Below are positions 55,620 to 64,000 of a stretch of 64,000 nt of DNA, in pieces. Both the position numbers and the translations under genes were made by a program. A model generated the notes under the pieces. The model ran no database searches, was not told the origin of the DNA, and saw only the letters and a program-made list of their open reading frames with translations. The DNA is from Morinoia aosen (taxonomy: Eukaryota; Arthropoda; Malacostraca; Amphipoda; Talitridae): the NCBI GenBank assembly GCA_030386875.1, contig CM059558.1, forward strand, positions 3,233,501 to 3,297,500, in the 5' to 3' direction. Within the stretch, counting starts at the first letter, position 1. Each line of letters begins with the position of its first letter.

Positions 55620-55868
55620 GTTGTTTTTATTCCAATTAGGCCTGATACACATCAGCTTGCACATTGGTTTTTCAAATGCCTCATAACTAGCACCAGGACG
55701 CAATTACGCTTACTCCCGGTCAAGCCGTTACCCATTTGCGACACCTGGGTAGAGTGGGGCTAAGTCCTCCCTTTTCCTAACGGGGAGAATCACGGGGTGG
55801 CGCTGCCTGGATTCGATCCGGCGACCCTTCCCTGCGCACTCTTACCACTCGGCCACGGTAACAAACGC
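55620..55868 (-). mobile_element. tRNA-derived SINE (minus strand)
   Basis: On the complement: A box TGGCCGAGTGG (55,845-55,855) and B box GGATCGAATCC (55,809-55,819), then a body with 'ttctccccgttaggaaaagg' and a 3' part that recurs alone at 35,545-35,615. Not a functional tRNA by the missing cloverleaf 3' half. Confidence 0.75.
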
Positions 55869-55929
55869 AAATTTTGTGGGATGTGTTGGGTGTCTATGTA
55901 CCAATTGTGTGAGTTCACTATTACGATGA

Positions 55930-56110
55930 AGTTTGAGGCGTTAAATTAAGAAGGAAGGGGTAAGGCCCCAGCTCATTGAGTATGAGGGTCTCCCTAGACC
56001 TTCTCGCCCCCGCCTTTTGTGTTTTCTAACACACCAGAGGAGCTGCTCGCTCTGGCCAATGACTGCGTGTGTGCATGTACTCGAACACAAGACCTCATCT
56101 GAAATTTAAC
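55930..56110 (-). mobile_element. SINE-like repeat, relative of 61,885-62,035
   Basis: The complement 'cagctcctctggtg...agggagaccctca' matches 61,985-62,030 on the plus strand. Probably two copies of one SINE family in opposite orientation; boundaries unclear. Confidence 0.5.
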
Positions 56111-56169
56111 GTGCTGTCAATGTGCTACAGAAAAGAGGCATTAAAACCAGCATAGTCCGCGGGGGGGCG

Positions 56170-56290
56170 AACACACACACAAACAAACACCACATACACA
56201 CTAGCGTCTTATTCTAAACACACACAAACATAAACACACGCACGCACAGACATTCACACATTTACACAAACACACACACAAGCACACACA
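56170..56290. repeat. (CA)n-rich microsatellite
   Basis: 'acacacacaaacaaacacc' and related runs. Short (TA)n tracts are at 56,388-56,408 and 56,563-56,583, each following a similar sequence of about 170 bp ('caacgcaatgagatacacc' / 'caacccacttaggtatgct'), so this is a diverged tandem duplication. Confidence 0.75.
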
Positions 56291-56599
56291 TGTACTCGCA
56301 CATGCCCATGCAAGGCATACATGTCAAATCACCACAAATCAGCAGCAACGCAATGAGATACACCATCGTCTCAAACGACCAAACAATATATATATATTAT
56401 ATATATATGCACAATGCCTTTTACTCGAAGCTATATGTTCTACTTTCAAACACCAAAAGCATTTCATTTACCAACAGTAAAACCTGTCATCAATTTACCA
56501 AACTTTACTAATCACCACAATTCTGCAGCAACCCACTTAGGTATGCTATCGTCACAAATGATAACTCAATATATATATATATATAGAATGTTTTTTGCT

Positions 56600-57837
56600 C
56601 TAACCTCATTACTTTAAACACCTCAACATTCCATTTAGCAAAAGCAATATCTTCTACCAACACCGACGAAATAATACAATTGAAACTTAACCTAACCTTG
56701 CCACCAACCAAATGGTGGAAATCATTTTTCCAAACATTTCCATGAATAACGCAGATTAACAAACGCTGGTACCCTAATTCATATTTTTACTCTCACTAAA
56801 CGTATGTGTTACAATTCATCCAATCTTTAAACCACTTTTCATGTCACACCCTATCCTATCCCCACGTCAAGTGATATAACGTACGCTCAACCAACCTAAG
56901 GCAAGGCAAGGTCACCTAACCTCAACTAACGAAACACAATCGAAACTTACGTAAGCAACCCTAAGTTCACGTATCATACTCAAGCCTAACTTAAGTAAAC
57001 CTATCGTGCTTAAATATGACGTGAACTAACTTACTCGACATTGTTTGTACTCACCAACATACAACTAAACTTTACTAATACAGGATGCCCTGCCCTGTTC
57101 TATACTTGAAATTTAGGTCCCACTTTGTTTATCGTATTTGATTCTATCGCATTTGCCCTTATTCTTCACGAATCCCAACCTTTATGTACGCTAATGTTCT
57201 TTCATCAAACTAACTAATAACCACGCAATATCATCACATGAAAAAAATGCGTTCCATAAATATTTCCGCAGAGGAGAAGTTCAGGTTGCAATATTTTCCC
57301 GGTGAATTATGAATTAGGGTCTGGTGAACCATGTTCAAAACCTTATCTGACTAAAAATTCTGACGAAACTTATTATATTTCGGTTTATTCATAGCTTTAC
57401 AACACTCAAATTATGCTCAGCTTCGAAAATGACAACTGCGTTCCATTCTTATGAAGAGTTGATGATGTCCAACCTATCCATAGTGAATGGAAATTCGTTT
57501 TCACGAATCAATGACGTCAATTGAGGCGATGTCTATTGAAAAACATTAGGTAAAATTTCGATCATTTTCCAATGAGCTCGCTTACAATATTCAAACCCAA
57601 ATTTTTACGGTAGAAACACCTGCAAATAAAACAGAAATTATTAACAAAACCACTTACCATGAAAACACTAAGCCAACGAAACTTAAGGGAAGCCTACCCC
57701 ATACGGACTTTTTTCTTTATTATTGAACCTAGAACAATGAAATTTGGTATACTGATAGGAAATCAAATTTGGAATCGTTTTTGCTTAAAGCAAAAGTTGG
57801 ATTTTCTTGAAAAGAAAATGGGAAATCGAAGAAAACC
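56600..57837. other. Intron sequence, no gene seen
   Basis: Contains scattered CCTAA/AACCT strings at 56,690-56,930 but no regular telomeric array. 57,659-57,886 has an open frame without features. Confidence 0.4.
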
Positions 57838-58190
57838 AAATTTTAGGGGGGGGGGTTCAAAAAGTATCTCCTCCTACAGTTTTTGAGGTAGAGTGATGGT
57901 TTTGGTATCATTGGATGCAGGAAGACACGGGCTTTTATGGTGACTATCAATATTTCCCAAATTATTTATTGTTCATAAGTTATGACGTCATAAAACTGCA
58001 TATTTTCGAAACAGGACATTTTTTACAATTTTTACACTTTTTTATATTGAAAATGGAAATTTGAGAACAAAAATGATAGTCACAATAAAAGCCCGTGTCT
58101 TCTTGCATTCAATGATACCAAAATCATCACTGTAGCTCAAAAACTGTAGGAGGAGAAACATTTTGAAACCCCAAAAACCATTGTTTACAT
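57838..58190. mobile_element. Palindromic MITE-like element
   Basis: Arms 57,850-57,960 and 58,065-58,180 are inverted copies: 'ctcctcctacagtttttgag' pairs with 'ctcaaaaactgtaggaggag', and 'gaagacacgggcttttat' with 'ataaaagcccgtgtcttc'. Central loop about 100 bp, AT-rich. No target duplication could be fixed. Confidence 0.75.
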
Positions 58191-61100
58191 TATAAGCAAA
58201 ACAAAGAAACATAAACAATTCAAATAAAAATTACTTTAATATTTTTGGTTCAAGTTAGACCCCTGAAATCATTATAGAGTAATCCAGAGACATAGGAGAT
58301 GACATAGCAACTTCGCGCCGTGAAGAAAGTGCCATGGGGGAGGTGTAACATGATAAAATACCACTTCCCCCTCCCCTCCCCACCATTCTTTAAACCCCCG
58401 TAGCGGGCGAACGAGTGAACGTACGAGTCTCATTTTTTCACAGGGTGTACCTGACCTCTTACACTTCTTATAGCAGCAAAAATCCCAGTTTCTCAAGAAA
58501 TCTCATAAACAAGGATTCATAAGGGGTACGCTTACCTTAAATCGGGTATAATAATAAAACTTTCCAATCTGTGCATCAGAAATAGGTCAACGAATATACA
58601 ACGCGCTGTCGCGGTGTTCAATTGAGGACCCAAGAAATAAAATCTTCATTTTGGGACCGCTAGGCGAGATCTAAAGCTCTCGCCGAGCGGAAGCGTTTTC
58701 GTCTTGATGTCAGTAACTTTACGAAGAAAAAACGAATTCACTTAAAATCATTTACAAACTTTTTGAAGTTCATGACCATTTGCCATTCGCTCACAATTTT
58801 GGGTGCACTGTACACTTCACTAAAACATTCTAAGTATCATTGGCATGAATTTCATCTCTTCATCACAAATTAAAATTAGAAATTCCGCATTATTTACTAA
58901 TCATATCCGAACATATCTATCAAATTTATAAAACATATGCGTCTGTCAACATCAGCGGCTATAGAGCTTCGAATCACTGATGTTTCTTAGTCGACATTTT
59001 TCTCGCCAAAATCAAATATTTCATGAATGGGAACAATTTCCAGTTCTTTCTATTCATTTTTTCCTAATATGGATCGATACAGAAACCGTAATTAAATTAG
59101 GCTGAGAGGGAATTTACAAATTGTTGGAAATATACCAGTTATACCATTTGAAAATCCCTCAATAACATTATTGAAACACGCATCACATCTACAAAATTTA
59201 GTCTCTATCAGGGACACACACACACACATTCACCATATTATAACCATTAGTTAAAGCCTAAAAATATTGTCTAAGCCCTCGAAAGTGATTTCCTGCAACT
59301 CACAAATGCCAGGTAAGCGATTTTGCGGCCTTCGAACAACGAATTTCTATCATTATTGGCGATCTAATTTTTCGTGTACAATTACCAAGCCTCTGGTCAT
59401 AAAGATGCTGACATTTCAAGTCCTAATCATAGGAATCTATGAGAAAACTAGTCATCCAAACTACCTTTCCTAGAAAATGCTTCGTTTAATCAAAGCATGC
59501 CGAAAGAAACCATTTTCGTGCAGTTTGAGCCACAATATCGAGAGATTTGTTCCCGAATGAGTTATTTCTCTTTACGAAAAAAGAGTCAGATTCTTGTACT
59601 AGGTGCTCTTCTAATTTCTAGTTTCTAGTGACAACAAACCTGTTGAAAACACAACACAAATTGGCACGTAAAACTGTGCCGAACGAAAACAATTTAGCAG
59701 CTACATCTGTACAGAGATGACGAATTCTAAGTTTAATTACACTTAATTTTCGTTCATTTCCGAAACTTTAACAAAAACGCCTTGTTTTCGGCATAAACTC
59801 AAATCAGTACGCGGAATTTGCGATACCGAAATATTTGACGGTTGAAAGAACATAGGGATCTTCCAAATACCAGGTCAGTATTTGCATAATTTTTCGCGTC
59901 TAAAAATACTCATAATACATATTTCACCTCAATCTACGAAGTAACTTCCACGATAATGAGACTTAAATCTAATTCAGGATATAGCACAATTGATTCTCAA
60001 CACGATGGTGACATTTCGACGTCCCGTATCTAAACCGAAATACAAAAAAACTGACCTAAATTCGGCACCTCGAACGAATGACCATAGTTTCTCTTAACAA
60101 CGTATAATAAGCAATATTTACGCCTCTACGCTGGAGCTGATTTCCGACTTATGGCACGTATTTTTGTTTCAACCTAATTACTAATGGTACCACTATTCAA
60201 AGCAGCTGAAGATTCATGTCTCAAACACTAAACCTTTTTGAGATATTGCAATTGAAAGTTGCCATACCGGTGTGAAAATTTGTCGAAAATTCTTGGACCT
60301 ACACAAGCAGCGAAGTTAGAACGTTAAACAGAAAGATTTTCTCTGTTAGAATTGCAATAATACTACCATAATATAAGTCACAAATTCTAAACACATTTGT
60401 TCTCCATAATGTTCCCTGTGTGAAACCAATATAAACACTTGAAACGGGTTAGTTACTAGTCATGGATAAAAGTTATGCGAATCTGAAAGCGAGAAAGAAG
60501 CGAGTTAGAGTGCTTACTTCTAAGTGAAAATTAATTTCTATTAACTCTAAGAACACTGTACACCTATAAATAATTTGCAACAGGGCCTCAAACGGCAAAA
60601 TATTGGGCAAAACTTTGAACCTTGATAGTCACTCCAAATGTACCGCATCAAACTCGAAAAACATGAAAACATCAGCGTCTTGGTGTTCGACATCCATATA
60701 CAGCCTTCAAAACTCAAGCAAGCTTTAATTTCAGGCACCTCAACGCAGTCACCCATGTTCTCGATTATGGAAACTTCAATGCGTACAAAGGAATAATCCG
60801 TGTAATAAATCTGCGGAGATTGAAAGACCTTTTCACCGCCTGATTTCGCTTAAAAATAAGATCCATTTCGATGTTTTTTCCATTTTCCTCAAAAACTTGA
60901 AAACCTGCGACTTTGAGACAGGTATCAATCGAAAGATCTGGTTAAGAAGCATTATTACAGTGTTTTTCAAAGCCCTCGAGGGTAAGGAAGGGGGCGTGAG
61001 GGGGGTAAGAAAAGTCAAAATTACGTCCAAACCCAGTTTTTTCCGCATATTTTTAAAACCACGCATAATAACGAACAACGCCAAACCTATGTAAAGAACC

Positions 61101-61884
61101 GTTTGATAACAAGCAAAAGGTATTAAGTAACTATTCCTGTGTGAGGCACCCTTCTCGCATATTTTTTTTTTCGTGATTTTTCCGACAAAAATGGGCGCTT
61201 TTATATCACTTCTTTTGAGAAAAATAACAAAGCTAACGCTTCACAAACTTGATAGATGTAAAAAAAAGGTTTAACCTACATTCTATCAAGTTTTGGAATG
61301 TGAACGCCGGGTAAAAACGCCAGGAATGGCGGCCAAAGTCAGCCTTCAAAAACGCGCATTTTTTTACGAAAACTTTTTCATTCATTTGAACATTTTCTCG
61401 AATACTTTTCGACTTACCGACCACACCGTCATGAAGCCCGACATTTTCTCTACTAGTTCTGACAATTTGATCTCCTCCAAAGCCGCAATGAAAAATTTCT
61501 TCCTGTTTGAAATGACCCATTTTTCGGTCGGTTTTTGACTTCTGGGGGGTCTCCTATGGGGTCTAGGGGCCTGGAAAGGGATCCGTAGGTCTTAGAATTT
61601 TCCGCTTTATACGCTCACCAAGTTTGAGCGCGCTGGCACTACGGGAAGTGTGGATTATCTGTTATTAGAGGTGTTTCCAGTATACACTCGATGCTCCACC
61701 TCTAGGCGACAAGCAATTTCGATCACTGTCCAACTTTTTTTCTTTTCACGGGTACTATTTTTAGTCTTTTCTCGCAACCTTCATCAAAAAAAGTTCGCCC
61801 GCCGCAAGTAATGAAATGAACATGAATTTAGCACCTGCTCTTAATAAAAGCTCTTTCTTCACATAGGCTCTCAACAGAGGCCAT
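58191..61884. other. Intron sequence, no exon found
   Basis: I looked here for the ion-channel exon that should link the Cys-loop to TM1 and did not find a convincing one. A (CA)6 run is at 59,213-59,228. Purine-rich and C-rich patches at 58,330-58,400 and 60,980-61,010 look simple-sequence-like. Confidence 0.35.
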
Positions 61885-62035
61885 ATAGATTTTTCAGTAA
61901 TGCAAGGGCAGGGCGTTAGACTTAAGATGAAATTATCCCGGATTTGAATCCTCGAACCTTCTCTGTACATTTTGTGGAACAAACAGCTCCTCTGGTGATG
62001 AGGGAGACCCTCCTGCTCAGTGAGCTTGCATTTCA
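61885..62035 (+). mobile_element. SINE-like repeat
   Basis: A B-box-like 'ggatttgaatcc' at 61,940-61,951 and the 'cagctcctctggtg...agggagaccctc' block shared with 55,930-56,110 (opposite strand). Confidence 0.5.
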
Positions 62036-62254
62036 CGAAGAAAGAAACTAAGAGAACTTAAGAAACTCAGAAACTTGACTCACACGAGATAATGAAGGGA
62101 AAAAATAATTGATGACATTTTATTTTACAATATTTTTTATTTTAAATTTCATTTTTAAGAGTATTAACTTTCATTAGGCTTTAAAAGAAGACAAAATACT
62201 ATTTCGAAAGTGGAAGCTATATAAAATCTGTTGTGCACATTACCTCACCAGCGC

Positions 62255-62317
62255 ATTAAATGGGACATTACTCACATTAAATGGGTCATTACTCACATCA
62301 AATGGGTCATTACTCAC
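62255..62317. repeat. 21-bp minisatellite spanning the exon-intron border
   Basis: On the minus strand three units of 'CCCATTTGATGTGAGTAATGA' follow the exon end. The first half of the unit (CCCTTTGATGTG) is coding sequence in the exon and the second half (GTGAGTAATGA) is the intron start, so the donor is copied about three times and the reading frame (7 codons per unit) is kept. Confidence 0.85.
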
Positions 62318-62421
62318 GTGCACATCAAAGGGGTAATTGAACAAATCCAACGGGCAGGTCATGGTGATGACTTTCTCTTTTTTGTGAAGGATGACAACGT
62401 CCTTGCCGAGATGTTCCAGTA
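62318..62421 (-). CDS. Cys-loop ligand-gated ion channel, Cys-loop exon
   Basis: A 104-bp exon on the complement. Acceptor CCCTCCCCAG (AG at 62,422-62,423), donor CAC|GTGAGT (62,312-62,317). It starts with the last two bases of a split codon and ends in phase 0. The peptide is LEHLGKDVVILHKKEKVITM then TCPLDLFNYPFDVH: the first Cys of the Cys-loop followed by the L-x(2)-Y/F-P-F-D signature of the extracellular ligand-binding domain. The second loop Cys must be in the next exon, which I could not find. Preceding exons lie beyond 64 kb or are hidden in 62.7-63.8 kb. Confidence 0.85.
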
Positions 62422-62434
62422 CTGGGGAGGGAGA

Positions 62435-62690
62435 CTAGTTAGTCGTGGGGAATAGTTATGGATACAAGGACTAGTTATAGGAATAAAGACTAGTTATTGC
62501 AACACACAGTAGTTATGGTAACAGAGACTGGTTAGAGTAACAAAAACTAGTTAGTGACAGAGACTAGTTGGTCACAGAGACTAGTCATGGTCACTGAGAT
62601 TAGGTATGATCACAGAAACTAGTTATGGTCACAGAGACTAGTTATAATAACTTAGACTTGTTATGGCTACAGAGACTAGTGAATAAAATA
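62435..62690. repeat. ~20-bp minisatellite 'cagagactagttatggtcac', array 1
   Basis: About 12 units with CTAGT core. It starts 14 bp from the acceptor side of the Cys-loop exon, so it occupies the end of the upstream intron. Confidence 0.9.
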
Positions 62691-63799
62691 ATTATGCTGT
62701 GAGTCTGTGAGCATTCTTTACGCAAAGTAACTTAAACTAATTAAAAAAGATGGCTGCCACTAGAGACTTTCATCTTGAAATTTAGGAATATGAGTTTATT
62801 TTTGAGGAATTTCTAGCCTTACTGCGTTAGCCTCTACGGTAGCCTACATCCGGCATCAACTTCGTTAGGTATGCAACGATTTGGTAGCGCTGACCGAGTT
62901 TTCTAGGCACGTGTTTCTGGGTGGTTCGTGCGAGTGGAGGATAATAAGACGCATCTCAAAAGATACTCAATAGTTTACTGGTGTGAGAGGCAGGTACGGA
63001 GGAGGAGAGCAAGCCACGCGCTTGGCATCGGACGCGGAACAATTTCAACAGAAGACTGCGACTTTAGCAATGCATTACGATATTGATAACCCGCTAACTG
63101 ACTCGCGCTCGACCACTACAATGTCGAAACCCGGTCGCACGCAACGCAATGAAAGGAAAACGCAGCCCTCGAAACATAAATGACAACGTAACCATCGAAA
63201 CAGAAATGGATCACGAAACCCTGAAACAAAATGATAAGCCCTTGGCTCAGAGTTTCGCTCTCACCGCTAGCCGCTTAAGTCTATCAGTGACAGAGTCTGA
63301 GCTTGTGACCAGACCCTAAGTGACTTTCCTCTAACTAGCGTCGGCCGCTTCCTCTCGCCTCTCGGTCTTAAGAGACTACCTGCTCCTCTGCTTCGGAGAG
63401 ACTCAGACACTTAACGGGGTCACAACCAAGAGAAGGAGAGCGGAACGTGTTAGGGGTGGGACATCTTTGATTTGTCGCTGCGGCTTTCTCCGTGCGCCGT
63501 GGGTTATCCATAAAAGATCGAAATGAAACGAGGGGTGGTTTGCTCTCCACTAAATTTATGATCGACGACCATATATGCCTAGTTTTCTGTGCGGCCTATC
63601 CAACACAAGGACCAAGCCAGCAGTTTCTGCTTTATGGCATCATCATAAAATTTGGTATATCTTCTGGCTCATGCTCGTAAACGTACAAGCAACTAAAACC
63701 TAAATGTTTCCACAGCCATTAGACACACGTAATTCCTATTAGATACATCCAATTTTAGCCTCCTGCCAGTGTGACAGAAACAGAATAAATTCATTTCAT
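62691..63799. other. 1.1 kb between the two minisatellite arrays; possible insertion
   Basis: This stretch splits one minisatellite. Its ends are weakly inverted ('actagtgaataaaat' at 62,677-62,691; 'atttcattcactagt' at 63,795-63,809), and it is more GC-rich at 62,930-63,560. Open frames at 62,983-63,183 (plus) have no recognised domain. It may be an inserted element or part of an upstream exon region. Confidence 0.4.
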
Positions 63800-64000
63800 T
63801 CACTAGTCATGATAACAGAGACTGGTTTTGGTAACATAGACTAATTATAATTATTGTTACAGAAACTAGTTATAGTATTACAGACTAGTCATTTTTACAG
63901 AGACTAGTTATGGTAATATAGACTAGTTATGGTAATATAGACTAGTTATGGTGACAAAAACTAGTAATGGTAACATGAAAAAGTTATGGTTACAGAGACT
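63800..64000. repeat. ~20-bp minisatellite, array 2 (continues past the edge)
   Basis: Same unit as 62,435-62,690 ('ggtaatatagactagttat' variants), about 9 units to the window end. Confidence 0.9.

Noticed and set aside
56690-56930. Interstitial telomeric repeats (CCTAA/AACCT)
   Set aside because: Only scattered pentamers without a regular array.
60547-61084. Minus-strand frames as possible ion-channel exons
   Set aside because: No Cys-loop, loop C or TM signatures and no matching splice phases.

Overview
This is a window of animal nuclear DNA, most probably from an arthropod. The signs are long non-coding stretches, spliced exons of a Cys-loop ligand-gated ion channel, EEP-type LINEs, a Ty3/gypsy element, a Tc1/mariner transposon with an N-terminal domain common in arthropod genomes, tRNA-derived SINEs and very many minisatellites. 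The exact group (a crustacean is my guess) is inference. No prokaryotic operons, rRNA or CRISPR were seen.

Layout. 1-11.5 kb: a plus-strand copy of a LINE family that I call LINE-O (it carries an OTU-type cysteine protease domain in ORF1), a 1.25-kb tandem duplication whose second unit holds a 1,466-bp insertion with a CATG target duplication, and a decayed minus-strand LINE-O copy. 11.5-26.3 kb: LINE-O 3'-UTR fragments, a second LINE family (LINE-J) inserted in a long inverted-repeat element, minisatellites and a mariner-like remnant. 26.35-35.01 kb: a Tc1/mariner transposon with an intact transposase gene, split in its right terminal repeat by a 7.15-kb nearly complete LINE-O copy whose two reading frames are open. 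35-38.5 kb: minisatellites. 38,559-48,019: a complete young Ty3/gypsy element (333-bp LTRs differing at 3 positions, CTTG target duplication, gag, pol, and a small third ORF). 48.2-49.8 kb: a foldback element. 49.8-64 kb: the host gene (minus strand) with SINEs, MITEs and minisatellites in its introns.

Host gene. Three exons of one pentameric ligand-gated ion channel subunit lie on the minus strand at 62,318-62,421 (Cys-loop), 53,505-53,684 (TM1-TM2) and 50,091-50,252 (TM3). The first exons lie beyond the right edge. The exon between the Cys-loop and TM1 was not found, and TM4 was not found. At two of the three exons the 5' splice site is part of a tandem minisatellite, so several spare donors follow the real one.

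How the parts work. LINE-O appears to make ORF1 and ORF2 from one frame interrupted by a single TGA in both readable copies, which suggests stop-codon readthrough. The gypsy element has a T TTT TTA slip site in the 13-nt gag/pol overlap, which fits -1 frameshifting, plus a strong donor in the leader and a strong acceptor before the third ORF, which fits a spliced subgenomic RNA. All coordinates are read by eye; boundaries of decayed repeats are approximate.
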